Shown here: piece after piece, positions 8,847 through 17,891 of the stretch
Position numbering within the stretch: the stretch's first letter is position 1
Layout: each line of letters begins with the position of its first letter
Assembly (NCBI RefSeq): GCF_011045195.1
Contig: NZ_CP049199.1
Location: 248,001-312,000, forward strand
DNA from: Caulobacter soli
GTDB taxonomy: Bacteria; Pseudomonadota; Alphaproteobacteria; Caulobacterales; Caulobacteraceae
Length of the DNA: 64,000 nucleotides
Direction: 5' to 3'
Notes under the pieces: model-generated
Seen by the model: only the letters and a program-made list of their open reading frames with translations
The model's database searches: none
Told to the model about the DNA's origin: nothing
Program-made: the position numbers and the translations under genes

Positions 8847-8955
8847 TTATCCTATCTGGTCCAACAATCTTGCAGACCAGCATGAGCTCAAGGCGCGCCA
8901 TATCTGGCGCGTCCGGACCCTTCTTTGCGGCGTGCGTATCGAAAAGGCGGCGACC

Positions 8956-10173
8956 ATGACCACCAGCCCCGTTCCAGACACGGTCACCCAGGTGAAGGTC
9001 CATGCGCCCGGCGTGGTGCTGGCGGCCCTGGCCCTGGGCGGGTTCGCGATCGGCACCACCGAGTTCGCCTCGATGAGCCTGCTGCCCGACTTCGCCGCCA
9101 GCCTGGGCGTCGACGCCCCGACCGCCGGCCATGCGATCAGCGCCTATGCCCTGGGCGTGGTGGTCGGCGCGCCGGTGATCGCCGTGCTGGCCGCCCGCCT
9201 GCCGCGCCGGATCATCCTGGTCGCCCTGATGGCGGTGTTCGCGCTGGGCAATCTGCTCAGCGCCCTGTCGCCCAGCTTCGGCTGGATGCTGGCGTTCCGG
9301 TTCTTCAGCGGCTTGCCGCACGGGGCTTATTTTGGCGTCGCGGCCCTGGTGGCCGCCAGCGTGTCGCCGCCCGAGCGCCGGGCCCAGTCGGTGGCGATGG
9401 TGATGATCGGCCTGACCGTGGCCACCATCGTCGGCGTGCCGATGGCTAACGTGGTGGGCCAGTGGATCGGCTGGCGCTGGGGCTTCGTGATCGTCGCCGT
9501 GCTGGCGGCCCTGACCGCCACGGCGGTCTACATCTTCGCGCCGCGCGCGCCGGCCGACGCAGGGGCGAGCCCACTGCGCGAGCTGGGCGCCCTGGGTCGC
9601 GGCCGGGTGTGGCTGACCCTGGGGATCGGCGCCATCGGCTTTGGCGGCATGTTCTGCGTCTACACCTACCTGGCCTCGACCATGGCCCACGTCACCCACG
9701 CCTCGCCCGCCGCCCTGCCGGTGGTGCTGGCGGTGTTTGGAGCGGGCATGACGGTGGGGACCCTGGTCTGCGCCTGGGCCGCCGATCGCGCCCAGATCCC
9801 GGCCATCGGCGGGGTGCTGCTGTGGAGCGCCGCCGCCTTGGCCCTCTATCCGATGGCCACGGGCAGCCTGCGGAGCCTGGCGCCCGTCGTCTTCCTGATC
9901 GGTTGCGGCGGCGGGCTGGGCGCGGTGCTGCAGACCCGGCTGATGGACGTGGCCGGCGACGCCCAGACCCTGGCGGCGGCCCTGAACCACTCGGCCTTCA
10001 ACTTCGCCAACGCCCTGGGCCCCTGGTTGGGCGGCCTGGCGATCGCCGCCGGTTACGGCTGGGCGTCGACGGGCTATGTCGGCGCGGCCCTGGCCCTGGG
10101 CGGCTTCGCGATCTGGGTGGTGGCGGCGCTGGACGTTCGCTCGCAGCGGCTGCGGCTGGCGGCGGCGGAGTAG
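8956..10173 (+). CDS. MFS efflux transporter (AraJ/sugar-efflux type)
   Basis: About 405 residues with 12 predicted membrane helices. The first helix carries GGFAIGTTEFASMSLLPDFA, a signature of the DHA12/AraJ-like drug and sugar efflux group, and helices 2-3 are joined by AARLPRRIILVALM in place of the usual motif A. These proteins export sugars or drugs using the proton gradient. The frame is open to a GTG at 8932, but the ATG at 8956 fits the start of related proteins better. The upstream palindrome at 8833 suggests ligand-controlled expression. Confidence 0.88.
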   Translation: MTTSPVPDTVTQVKVHAPGVVLAALALGGFAIGTTEFASMSLLPDFAASLGVDAPTAGHAISAYALGVVVGAPVIAVLAARLPRRIILVALMAVFALGNLLSALSPSFGWMLAFRFFSGLPHGAYFGVAALVAASVSPPERRAQSVAMVMIGLTVATIVGVPMANVVGQWIGWRWGFVIVAVLAALTATAVYIFAPRAPADAGASPLRELGALGRGRVWLTLGIGAIGFGGMFCVYTYLASTMAHVTHASPAALPVVLAVFGAGMTVGTLVCAWAADRAQIPAIGGVLLWSAAALALYPMATGSLRSLAPVVFLIGCGGGLGAVLQTRLMDVAGDAQTLAAALNHSAFNFANALGPWLGGLAIAAGYGWASTGYVGAALALGGFAIWVVAALDVRSQRLRLAAAE

Positions 10174-10175
10174 GC

Positions 10176-10763
10176 TCAGGCCTTGTCGGAGACCAGTCTC
10201 AGCGGAACCCGCGACGGGGATGTCGGGGCGGGCGGTGTTCCGCCGATCAAGGCCAGGGCGTCCTCGTAGTCGCCTCCGAAGTTCACCCGCGTGATCTCGC
10301 CAAGCTTGTGCGCCGAGGGCGCGGCGTCCCATTTCGCGTCGGGACCGATCTCCAGCATCCAGACGATGCCGCCTTCGATGCTGATCACCTTGCCGACATA
10401 GCAGGCGTCGGGCTGGTCGCGTTCCTTGTGGATCGTCACGAGTGGAAACCGCTCGGCGGCCGAGGTCAGCAGCGCGGCGATATTGGTCAGGCGAAGCGTG
10501 AGCTCGGGTCGAACCTCGCCCCGGGCGGCGAGCGCGGCTTGGGTGAAATCGGCGTAGGGGTCGGCAACCAGCTCGTCCACGTCGTCGACACGGAAGCATT
10601 CGAAGCCGTCGAGCCACAGGCGGTCACTGACCAGGCCGAGCAGGAAGAACTCGGACTCGACGCCCAGAACATAGCCGCGAACATAGGTTTCCTCGAACGG
10701 ACGGTAGAGGCGGATCAGCCGTTCGCCACGCTGAGCGTCGCGCAGCTGTTCGATCATTGTCAT
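10176..10763 (-). CDS. Conserved hypothetical protein
   Basis: A 195-residue soluble protein that I do not recognise. It opens with an acidic/basic helix (MTMIEQLRDAQRGERLIRLY), followed by strands such as TYVRGYVLGVESEFFLLGLV and LWLDGFECFRVDDVDELV that resemble the small beta-barrel of proteins handling an incoming ligand or RNA. Later parts (FPLVTIHKERDQPDACYVG, IEGGIVWMLEIGPDAKWD) also look like beta strands. No signal peptide or membrane segment is seen. It ends 2 bases past the convergent MFS stop and lies next to the Rrf2 gene on the same strand. Confidence 0.7.
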   Translation of the reverse strand: MTMIEQLRDAQRGERLIRLYRPFEETYVRGYVLGVESEFFLLGLVSDRLWLDGFECFRVDDVDELVADPYADFTQAALAARGEVRPELTLRLTNIAALLTSAAERFPLVTIHKERDQPDACYVGKVISIEGGIVWMLEIGPDAKWDAAPSAHKLGEITRVNFGGDYEDALALIGGTPPAPTSPSRVPLRLVSDKA

Positions 10764-10791
10764 CGCGTCCGCCCCCGGATCACGCGCGTTT

Positions 10792-11229
10792 CTAGGCCGC
10801 GGCCTCGACCGAGGCCCCGCGCAGCAGGTCAGCCACCGAGATCTGCGACAGCCGATCGGCCACCGCCGTGTCGGCCGCGATCATCGCCCCGCGCACGGCG
10901 TCGGGGATCTTCTCGCCGACCGGGCAGCCCTTGACCCCCTTGGGCGCGACGCCGAGGTGGGCGCAGCCGTTCACGGCTCGCAGCACGACGTCCAGGGTGA
11001 TGGTCTCGGGAGACTTCAGCAGCCAGGCGCCGCCGTTGGCGCCGGCGCGCGCGCCGATCAGCCCCGCCTTTCCCAGCATGGCCGTCACGCGACGCACCAC
11101 GACCGGGTTGGTCGGGACCGAGGCGGCGAGTTCGGCGCTGGCCACGGCGCGGTCGGCCGAAAAGGCGCTCTTGTGCGCCAGATAGGCGAGGGCGTGGGCC
11201 GCTACGGGGAATTTCTGACTGTCGGACAT
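10792..11229 (-). CDS. Rrf2-family transcriptional regulator
   Basis: A 145-residue winged-helix protein beginning MSDSQKFPVAAHALAYLAHK, with a recognition region TNPVVVRRVTAMLGKAGLI and the wing GANGGAWLLKSPETITL. Iron-sulfur members such as IscR and NsrR have three closely spaced cysteines; here only two Cys are seen, 14 residues apart in the region NGCAHLGV to KGCPVGEK, so it is more like thiol-based Rrf2 regulators. The frame stays open to 11271, but the ATG at 11229 is the family-like start. Tandem 12-mers 44-88 bases upstream (11273 and 11306) are likely its own binding sites. Confidence 0.88.
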   Translation of the reverse strand: MSDSQKFPVAAHALAYLAHKSAFSADRAVASAELAASVPTNPVVVRRVTAMLGKAGLIGARAGANGGAWLLKSPETITLDVVLRAVNGCAHLGVAPKGVKGCPVGEKIPDAVRGAMIAADTAVADRLSQISVADLLRGASVEAAA

Positions 11230-11272
11230 TTTTCTGTGGCAGGACCCTAAGGGCGTCGCTCGTGCGTTCAAT

Positions 11273-11317
11273 CAAAAACTATCGGCGGCGAAAAGCCGCG
11301 GCGGGCAAAAACTATCG
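11273..11317. promoter_or_regulatory. Tandem CAAAAACTATCG repeats between rrf2-like gene and kup
   Basis: CAAAAACTATCG occurs at 11273-11284 and again at 11306-11317, an exact 12-base repeat with 33-base spacing, close to three helical turns. A GCGGC-GAAAA-GCCGC dyad sits between the copies. The pair lies upstream of the Rrf2 gene and 117 bases before kup, so autoregulation is the simplest reading; control of kup is possible. Confidence 0.6.
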
Positions 11318-11433
11318 TCGTCCTCCGGCTTCAGGTCGTGATTGAACCGGAGCGGGATTGGGTGTATCGCGCCCCGCTTGATCGATATGGGGCTCCGCAC
11401 CGCGTTTTGCGAGGGCGACCCCGGAGGGATTGA

Positions 11434-13392
11434 ATGGCTTCCGAAGCCTCTGGCGCGCCCGCTCCCACCAGCGCCGTATCATGTGACGTCCCTCCGCAAG
11501 CTGGCCATGACCCGAAAGGTCATAGCTTCCTGGCGCTCGCCCTCGGCGCCGTGGGCGTCGTGTTCGGGGATATCGGCACCAGTCCGCTCTATGCGATGCG
11601 CGAGGCGCTGGCCCATTCGCGCAGCACCACGGCCACCGAGCACGCGGTGCTGGGGGTGGTGTCGCTGGTCCTGTGGACGCTGACCCTGTTCGTCACGATC
11701 AAGTACGTGATCTTCTTCATGCGGGCCGACAACAAGGGCGAGGGCGGCACCCTGGCCCTGATGGCCCTGGCCCAGAAGGCCCTGGGCAAGGTCGGCAACA
11801 AGCGATCGACGGCCGTCTTCTTCCTGGGCGTGATCGGGGCTGCGCTATTTTACGGCGACGGCATCATCACTCCGGCGATATCGGTGCTGTCGGCGGTCGA
11901 GGGCATGAAGGACGCGCCGCATGTCGGCCACGCCTTGTCGTCCTATGTCCTGCCGATTTCAGCCGGGATCCTGGTGGCCCTGTTCCTGGTCCAGGCCAAG
12001 GGCACGCACCGGATGGCCGCGTTGTTCGGACCGGTCATGGCCGCCTGGTTCCTGATCCTGGGCGCGCTGGGCCTGTACCACCTGGTCGACGACTTCTCGA
12101 TCATGCGGGCCTTCAATCCCTGGTACGGCGTGCGCTTCCTGTTGGAGAACGGCTTCCTGGGCTTCGTGATCCTGGGCAGCGTGTTCCTGGCGGTGACCGG
12201 CGCCGAGGCGCTGTACGCCGACATGGGCCACTTCGGCAAAGGCCCGATCCGCGCCGCCTGGCTGTGGCTGGCCTTCCCCTGCCTGGCCCTGAACTATCTG
12301 GGCCAAGGCTCGCTGGTGCTGGACCACCCGGCCTCGCGGCACAATCCGTTCTGGGACATGGTCCCGACCTTCGCCTACTGGCCGGTGCTGCTGATGGCCA
12401 CCTTCGCCACCGTCATCGCCAGCCAGGCGGTGATCACCGGCGCCTTCTCGATGACCCAGCAGGCCGTGCAACTGGGCCTGCTGCCGCGCCTGGACATCAA
12501 GCGCACATCCGAGACCCAGGCCGGCCAGATCTATGTGCCGGCGGTCAACACCTTCCTGCTGGTCGGCGTGCTGGTGCTGCTGGTGATGTTCCAGAGCTCG
12601 CACAAGCTGGCTTCGGCCTATGGCATCGCCGTGACCGGGGCGATGTTCGTCGACACCCTGCTGGCCTATGTGGTGCTGCGCCTGGTGTGGAAGTGGAATC
12701 TCTGGCAGACGGCCGCCCTGCTGATCCCGCTGGCCATGATCGACATGGTGTTCATCGCCTCCAACGCGCTGAAGATTCCGGACGGCGCCTGGCTGCCGCT
12801 GGTGTTCGGCGCGGTGCTGGTGTTGGTGATGTGGACCTGGACACGCGGCGCCCAGATCCTGACCGACAAGACCCGCCGCGACTCCGTGCCGCTGGTCGAT
12901 CTGATGGAGATCCTGCGAGCCCGCGCCCCGCACCGGGCCCCCGGCACGGCGATCTTCCTGACCTCCGATCCGGACATGACCCCGGTCGCGCTGATGCATA
13001 ACCTCAAGCACAACAAGGTGCTGCACGAACGCAACGTGGTGCTGACCGTTCGCACGGTCGAGACCCCGCGCGTCGCCGACGAGGACCGCGTGCGCACCCA
13101 GGCGATCAACGCCGACTTCAAGAAGGTCGAGATCTTCTACGGCTTCATGGAAAGCCCGAACGTGCCCAAGGCCCTGGCCATCCTGCGCAAGCAGCAGGGC
13201 CTGAAGTTCGACATCATGGCCACCAGCTTCTTCCTGGGGCGGCGCTCGATCGTGCCGTCGGCCAACAGCGGCATGCCGCTGTGGCAGGACCGGATCTTCA
13301 TCTTCCTGATGAAGAACGCCACCAACCCCACCGACTTCTTCAAGATCCCACCCGGCCGCGTGGTCGAGCTGGGCGCCCAGGTTACGGTTTAG
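11434..13392 (+). CDS. kup: Kup family potassium uptake permease
   Basis: A 652-residue transporter of the KUP/HAK/KT family that brings in K+ with protons. The first helix holds the invariant GVVFGDIGTSPLYAMRE, and the chain continues with about 12 hydrophobic segments up to residue 460, including YGDGIITPAISVLSAVEG and GAEALYADMGHFG. The cytoplasmic C-terminal domain contains the FLTSDPD motif and ends PPGRVVELGAQVTV as in other Kup proteins. Length matches the family. It is followed after 14 bases by a small membrane protein gene on the same strand. Confidence 0.96.
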   Translation: MASEASGAPAPTSAVSCDVPPQAGHDPKGHSFLALALGAVGVVFGDIGTSPLYAMREALAHSRSTTATEHAVLGVVSLVLWTLTLFVTIKYVIFFMRADNKGEGGTLALMALAQKALGKVGNKRSTAVFFLGVIGAALFYGDGIITPAISVLSAVEGMKDAPHVGHALSSYVLPISAGILVALFLVQAKGTHRMAALFGPVMAAWFLILGALGLYHLVDDFSIMRAFNPWYGVRFLLENGFLGFVILGSVFLAVTGAEALYADMGHFGKGPIRAAWLWLAFPCLALNYLGQGSLVLDHPASRHNPFWDMVPTFAYWPVLLMATFATVIASQAVITGAFSMTQQAVQLGLLPRLDIKRTSETQAGQIYVPAVNTFLLVGVLVLLVMFQSSHKLASAYGIAVTGAMFVDTLLAYVVLRLVWKWNLWQTAALLIPLAMIDMVFIASNALKIPDGAWLPLVFGAVLVLVMWTWTRGAQILTDKTRRDSVPLVDLMEILRARAPHRAPGTAIFLTSDPDMTPVALMHNLKHNKVLHERNVVLTVRTVETPRVADEDRVRTQAINADFKKVEIFYGFMESPNVPKALAILRKQQGLKFDIMATSFFLGRRSIVPSANSGMPLWQDRIFIFLMKNATNPTDFFKIPPGRVVELGAQVTV

Positions 13393-13406
13393 AGGTTACG
13401 GTCTAG

Positions 13407-13766
13407 ATGAACATCCTCGGCGTCATCGGCGACGTGCTGTGGCTGCTGGCCCTGTCGATCATGGCCGGCGCCTCGCGCATGGCCTGGGGCAAGGTCAAGG
13501 ACGTGCTGGTTCCGGTGCTGTGGTCGCCGTCGGGCAAGACCCTGTGGCGGGCCCCGCGCGCCGTGGCCCTGGCCTCGCTGCCGACCGTGGCCTTCCTGCT
13601 CAGCCTGTGGCTGCTGGCCGAAAGCCGCCGGCCGCTGGACCTGAACGTCGGGATCATCCTGCTGTGCGTGCGCGCGATCCTGGCGGCGATCTTCGCGGTG
13701 GCGCACCTGACCCAGGTCCGCCGCGCCCTGAACCAGCTGGCCGCCGAAGGCCAGATCAAGCTCTGA
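13407..13766 (+). CDS. Small membrane protein downstream of kup
   Basis: A 119-residue protein with three likely membrane segments: LWLLALSIMAGASRMAWG, AVALASLPTVAFLLSLWLLA, and LNVGIILLCVRAILAAIFAV. It has no recognised domain. It begins 14 bases after the kup stop and reads the same way, so co-transcription is likely, but a functional link to potassium transport is only positional. Start choice is the ATG that follows the kup stop most closely. Confidence 0.7.
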   Translation: MNILGVIGDVLWLLALSIMAGASRMAWGKVKDVLVPVLWSPSGKTLWRAPRAVALASLPTVAFLLSLWLLAESRRPLDLNVGIILLCVRAILAAIFAVAHLTQVRRALNQLAAEGQIKL

Positions 13767-13830
13767 CATCAGTTCTTCGCGCACTGGCGTTTCAATGCGC
13801 GTGAAACCGCGCTAAACGCCCGGCGACCCG

Positions 13831-13880
13831 GTGTTTCTCCGACGGAGAAACACTCTGCGACTTTGTGTTTCTCTAAAGGA
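13831..13880 (+). promoter_or_regulatory. argG leader with alternative stem-loops
   Basis: GTGTTTCTCC (13831-13840) pairs perfectly with GGAGAAACAC (13844-13853) across a GAC loop. A second copy of the left arm, GTGTTTCTCT, sits at 13865-13874 and could pair with the same right arm over 9 of 10 bases. The second copy is immediately followed by AAAGGA, the likely argG ribosome site, 9 bases from its ATG. Competing pairings that expose or hide this site are therefore possible. The same dyad could instead be a protein-binding operator. Confidence 0.5.
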
Positions 13881-13888
13881 CCCCGCTC

Positions 13889-15118
13889 ATGGCCGCCAAG
13901 CCCGTGAAGAAGGTCGTGCTCGCCTATTCGGGCGGCCTCGACACCTCGATCATCCTCAAGTGGCTGCAGACCGAATACGGCGCGGAGGTCATCACCTTCA
14001 CCGCCGACCTGGGCCAGGGCGAAGAGATCGAGCCGGCGCGCGCCAAGGCGCTGGCGGCGGGCGTGAAGCCGGAGAACATCTTCATCGAGGACGTGCGCGA
14101 GGAGTTCGTCCGCGACTTCGTGTTCCCGATGTTCCGGGCCAACACCGTCTATGAGGGCCAGTACCTGCTGGGCACCTCGATCGCCCGTCCGCTGATCGCC
14201 AAGAAGCAGATCGAGATCGCCCGCAAGATGGGCGCCGACGCCGTCAGCCACGGCGCGACCGGCAAGGGCAACGACCAGGTCCGCTTCGAGCTCGGCTACT
14301 ATGGCCTCGAGCCCGACATCCACGTGATCGCCCCCTGGCGCGAGTGGGACTTCAAGTCCCGCGAGGCCCTGCTGGACTTCGCCGAGAAGCACCAGATCCA
14401 GATCGCCAAGGACAAGCGCGGCGAGGCCCCGTTCAGCGTCGACGCCAACCTGCTGCACAGCTCGTCGGAAGGTAAGGTCCTGGAGGATCCGGCGGTCGAG
14501 GCCCCCGAATTCGTCCACATGCGCACCATCGCTCCGGAAGATGCGCCCGATAAGCCGACCGTCATCACCATCGACTTCGAAAAGGGCGACCCCGTCGCCA
14601 TCGACGGCGTCAAGCTGTCGCCGGCCGCCCTGCTGACCAAGCTGAACGAGCTGGGTCGCGACAATGGCGTCGGTCGCCTGGACCTGGTCGAGAACCGCTT
14701 CGTCGGCATGAAGTCGCGCGGCGTCTACGAGACCCCGGGCGGCACGATCCTGCTGGCCGCCCACCGCGGCATCGAGAGCATCACGCTGGACCGCGGCGCG
14801 ATGCACCTGAAGGACGAGCTGATGCCGAAGTACGCCGAGCTGGTCTACAACGGCTTCTGGTTCACGCCGGAGCGCGAGATGCTGCAGGCGGCCATCGACT
14901 ACAGCCAGGCCAAGGTGGCCGGCCAGGTGCGGGTCAAGCTCTACAAGGGCAACGTCACCGTCATCGGCCGCAGCAGCCCGTACTCGCTGTACGACCAGGA
15001 CCTGGTCACCTTCGAGGAGGGCAAGGTCGCCTACGATCACCGCGACGCCGGCGGCTTCATCAAGCTCAACGCCCTGCGCCTGCGCGTGCTGGCCAAGCGC
15101 GACCAGCGCGGCGGCTAG
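13889..15118 (+). CDS. argG: Argininosuccinate synthase
   Basis: A 409-residue enzyme that joins citrulline and aspartate, with ATP cleavage, in arginine biosynthesis. The nucleotide-binding loop [17 protein letters not shown] is at residues 9-25, and [16 protein letters not shown] is the citrulline/aspartate-binding block near residue 115; the C-terminal half contains [17 protein letters not shown] family text (here [19 protein letters not shown]). Length is typical. It is transcribed alone, with a structured leader upstream and a clear intrinsic terminator downstream. Confidence 0.98.
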   Translation: MAAKPVKKVVLAYSGGLDTSIILKWLQTEYGAEVITFTADLGQGEEIEPARAKALAAGVKPENIFIEDVREEFVRDFVFPMFRANTVYEGQYLLGTSIARPLIAKKQIEIARKMGADAVSHGATGKGNDQVRFELGYYGLEPDIHVIAPWREWDFKSREALLDFAEKHQIQIAKDKRGEAPFSVDANLLHSSSEGKVLEDPAVEAPEFVHMRTIAPEDAPDKPTVITIDFEKGDPVAIDGVKLSPAALLTKLNELGRDNGVGRLDLVENRFVGMKSRGVYETPGGTILLAAHRGIESITLDRGAMHLKDELMPKYAELVYNGFWFTPEREMLQAAIDYSQAKVAGQVRVKLYKGNVTVIGRSSPYSLYDQDLVTFEEGKVAYDHRDAGGFIKLNALRLRVLAKRDQRGG

Positions 15119-15141
15119 GGCTTCAGGCCGTACGAAACGAC

Positions 15142-15173
15142 AAAGCCCTGCCGGCGACGGTGGGGCTTTTTTG
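15142..15173 (+). terminator. Intrinsic terminator of argG
   Basis: AAAGCCC at 15142-15148 pairs with GGGCTTT around 15163-15169, with a 14-base GC-rich loop, followed by a run of T. It lies 24 bases after the argG stop. Confidence 0.8.
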
Positions 15174-15195
15174 TTCGACTTGCGGACGTGAACGA

Positions 15196-15651
15196 TCAGC
15201 CCACCGAATAGTCCAAGGGCCATCGCTTGGTAACGGCTGCCTCAATGAGATGGGCCGCCGTCAGTGAAACATGCGGTTTGTTTTTTCGTTCGCTCCGCCA
15301 TCCGAGCCCGAAGGTTGTGATCAACGCGAGACCCGCCACTGGCGTCACCCAGGGGGGCAAGGTCGTCCAGTATAATCCCGCGGCCATGCAGCAAATGCAG
15401 GCGAAGGCGGCTAGGTTGAAGCGATAGTCGGACCAGCCCAGGCCTTCGGGCCCGAAATGCTTTCTCCAGTGGCCCCACAGTGGTTTCAAATCCACCGCGA
15501 ACCGTTTTTCGTACAGGTCGAAGAACTCGACGGCGTCGTCACCGTCCATGCCCAAATCCTCCAGTAGGCGCGAGTTCAGATCGATTTCCGAGACAGATAG
15601 TCCGCGCTCCTCGGCCAGGAGGGCGATGACCTGTTCGTGAAGGTGGCTCAT
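15196..15651 (-). CDS. DUF1493 acyl-carrier-like protein with membrane segments
   Basis: A 151-residue protein. Residues 1-50 resemble an acyl carrier protein helix bundle (VIALLAEERGLSVSEIDLNS, LLEDLGMDGDDAVEFFDLYE), which is the DUF1493 family pattern. In true carriers the segment is D-S-L with a serine bearing phosphopantetheine; here it reads MDGDDAVEF, so no modifiable serine is present. Two hydrophobic segments follow (NLAAFACICCMAAGLYW and VTPVAGLALITTFGLGW), anchoring it to the membrane. The gene reads leftwards and its stop is 22 bases past the convergent argG terminator. Its ATG overlaps the acylase stop by 4 bases, indicating translational coupling. Confidence 0.75.
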   Translation of the reverse strand: MSHLHEQVIALLAEERGLSVSEIDLNSRLLEDLGMDGDDAVEFFDLYEKRFAVDLKPLWGHWRKHFGPEGLGWSDYRFNLAAFACICCMAAGLYWTTLPPWVTPVAGLALITTFGLGWRSERKNKPHVSLTAAHLIEAAVTKRWPLDYSVG

Positions 15652-17891
15652 GGTGTCTCGCCCGGCCGATACGTCCGCTCAACGTGGTTCTTCAGGTCTT
15701 CCGGATGGAAGTAGACCAACCGCAATTCGCCGTCGGCGTAGAGCTGGGCCTGATCGTCGAAGTGCTCCGACTTGGGATCGCCGCTTTCACCGCCGGCCGA
15801 CACCGCCAGGGCCTTCACCTTCGGCCCGAACTCCACGACCGCGACGAAGCTGTTGCCGCTGGTTCCGTAGTACCGCTTCGTGCCCGGATAGCGCTTGGCC
15901 CCGAACGAGGCCAGTGAGCCCCACTGGCCCGAGGCGAAGGGCACTGGGGTCGAGGGCTTGGCGTCGTCGAAGTGCTGGACGATGGCGCCGTCGTTGCGCT
16001 GGAAGCGGTTGATCTGGCCCCAGGGCGTGCGCCAGTCGCCGAAGTCGGCGGTCAACCGGTCCGAGGCCTCGGCCAGGACCGCCAGCTTCTGGGCCGGCGT
16101 CGTGGTCTCGGCCATGTACTTGTAGACCGACACGCCGGCCTTCTTGGCTTCGGGCGCCGACTTGGCCCACAGGGCCTCGCCCCAGAACACCGCCAGCGAG
16201 GTCTCGGTGGAGCCTTCCGACCATTTCAGGTCCCAGGCCTTCAGCGCCGCCATCTGCGCGCCAAGCCGCGCCTTGACCGGGTCGCCGTCGGGCGTCTCGT
16301 CATAGGCCTTCGATAACGTCGGGATCAGGTCGGCGAAGGCGGTCAGGTAGGGATCGTAGGCGGCCTGGATCAGGGTCGGCAGGGTGAAGTCCTTGCGGGC
16401 GGAGAGCACCCGCGTGGCGTGGACCCCGCGCGGCGTCTCGCCGACGCTGTCCATGTAGCGCGGGAAGTCGGCCGGCTTGGGGCTGTAGGGACCGGCCGCC
16501 GAATAGGGCCAGTTGTTGGTGTTCATCAGCCAGCCATTGGGCGGGTTCTTCAGGTGCGGCGCCTCGTCGAGCGCGTGCAGGCCTTTCCAGTCGGTGGCAG
16601 GGTCCGACCCGTCGACCGGCTTGGTGTAGTCGAAGCGGTCGTCGCGGCGGGGTATGAACTGCGGGTGCAGATAGGCGACCTCGCCCTTGTCGTCGGCGAA
16701 CAGCGTGTTGTTCGAGGAATTGGCCTTCAGCTCGGCCACTTTCAGGAAGCTGGCGTAGTCGGTCGCCTTGGTGCGCAGGAACGACTGCTCCAGCGCCTCG
16801 ACCGGCCTGTACATCATGGCGAAGGCCACCCATTTGCCGTCGGCCGCGCGGATGATCGGGCCGTGGTGGGTGCGATAGACGGTGAAGGTCTTGCGGGCCA
16901 GCGACCCGTCGGCGGCCTTGTAGGGCACCTCGACGGTCGAAACCGTCACCGGCCGTTCCTCGGTCCCGTATTTGTAGAACAGCTTGCCGTTCTTCCGGAC
17001 GATCGTCTCGGCGAACTCGTCCACCACGTCGACCGTGCTGGAGGTGTGCATCCAGCCGGCATGGGCGTTGAAGCCCTGATAAACGAAGAACTGGCCCCAG
17101 GTGGCCGCGCCATAGGCGTTCAGCCCCGCGTCGCTGCTCATCTGCAGCTCCGAGCGGAAGAAGAACGAGGTGTGCGGGTTGATCAGCAGCAGGGCGTGGC
17201 CGTCCTTGGTGTTGGATGGGGCGATGGCGAAGCCGTTGGAGCCGGTCGGTTCGCGAAATTCCACGGCTTGGGCGAACTCGCGGGCCTTGACCTCGGCCGA
17301 GGCCTGCAGCTGGGGCTGGTCGTAGAAGGCCTCCAGCTCGCCCAGCGAAATCCGTTCGACGTCGCCGCCGATGCTGCCCTCGGTGAAGCTCAGCGCCATC
17401 CAGGGCTCGAAACGGGTGATGACCCTCGGCTTCGTGGCGGGGTGGGTCGCCAGATAGAAGTTCAGCCCGTCGGCCCAGGCGTCCATCAGCGCCTTCAGCC
17501 AGACGGGGCTCTGGGCGTAGCGGGCCTGGAGGTCGGCCGGATCGACGAACAGCTTCATCCGCAGGTCCTGCCAGACGGCCTTCTCGCCATCAGCCTCCGC
17601 TGTGCGGCCCAGGGCGGTCAGGTAGTTGGTCTCCACCCGATTGAAGTCGTCCTCGGCCTGGGCGTAGACCATGCCGAACACCGCGTCGGCGTCGCTCTTG
17701 CCGTGGACGTGAGCGATCCCCCAGTCGTCCCGGATGATCTGAACGTGAGCCGCCGTGGCGCGCTGGCGGGCCAGGTCGGCAGTGGGCGAAGCAGCCCAAG
17801 CCGGCGCGGAAAGGGCGGTCGCTGAAAGCGCCGCGCAGGCGGCCGACAGCAGAAGCAGGTTTCCGATGCGCAAAGTCCACGCCCTCCCCAT
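15648..17891 (-). CDS. Penicillin amidase family acylase (Ntn hydrolase)
   Basis: A 747-residue exported precursor of the N-terminal-nucleophile acylase family (AHL/aculeacin/penicillin acylases), which hydrolyse an amide-linked acyl group. A signal peptide is visible (LLLLSAACAALSATALSAPA). The alpha chain begins near residue 50 (VQIIRDDWGIAHVHG) and autocatalytic cleavage should occur at Gly217-Ser218 in REPTGSNGFAIAPS, exposing Ser218 as nucleophile. The beta chain contains INPHTSFF and MLNTNNWP-type text (LMNTNNWPYSAAGPY). The substrate could be an N-acyl-homoserine lactone or an antibiotic; that is not decidable here. It is the upstream partner of the DUF1493 gene. Confidence 0.92.
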   Translation of the reverse strand: MGRAWTLRIGNLLLLSAACAALSATALSAPAWAASPTADLARQRATAAHVQIIRDDWGIAHVHGKSDADAVFGMVYAQAEDDFNRVETNYLTALGRTAEADGEKAVWQDLRMKLFVDPADLQARYAQSPVWLKALMDAWADGLNFYLATHPATKPRVITRFEPWMALSFTEGSIGGDVERISLGELEAFYDQPQLQASAEVKAREFAQAVEFREPTGSNGFAIAPSNTKDGHALLLINPHTSFFFRSELQMSSDAGLNAYGAATWGQFFVYQGFNAHAGWMHTSSTVDVVDEFAETIVRKNGKLFYKYGTEERPVTVSTVEVPYKAADGSLARKTFTVYRTHHGPIIRAADGKWVAFAMMYRPVEALEQSFLRTKATDYASFLKVAELKANSSNNTLFADDKGEVAYLHPQFIPRRDDRFDYTKPVDGSDPATDWKGLHALDEAPHLKNPPNGWLMNTNNWPYSAAGPYSPKPADFPRYMDSVGETPRGVHATRVLSARKDFTLPTLIQAAYDPYLTAFADLIPTLSKAYDETPDGDPVKARLGAQMAALKAWDLKWSEGSTETSLAVFWGEALWAKSAPEAKKAGVSVYKYMAETTTPAQKLAVLAEASDRLTADFGDWRTPWGQINRFQRNDGAIVQHFDDAKPSTPVPFASGQWGSLASFGAKRYPGTKRYYGTSGNSFVAVVEFGPKVKALAVSAGGESGDPKSEHFDDQAQLYADGELRLVYFHPEDLKNHVERTYRPGETP

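Larger units (their letters stand above)
8642..8955. promoter_or_regulatory. Divergent intergenic region between WrbA-like and MFS genes
   Basis: This 314-base gap has no convincing gene. It holds two operator-like palindromes described separately (8664-8684 and 8833-8846), a 6-bp inverted pair CTGGTC/GACCAG at 8856-8861 and 8875-8880, and a short hairpin CGCGCCA-TATC-TGGCGCG at 8894-8911 just before the MFS start. The density of dyads suggests separately regulated divergent promoters. Confidence 0.6.

Noticed and set aside
8703..8885. 60-codon plus-strand frame in the WrbA/MFS gap
   Set aside because: It covers operator palindromes, lacks a ribosome site and has no sensible protein features.
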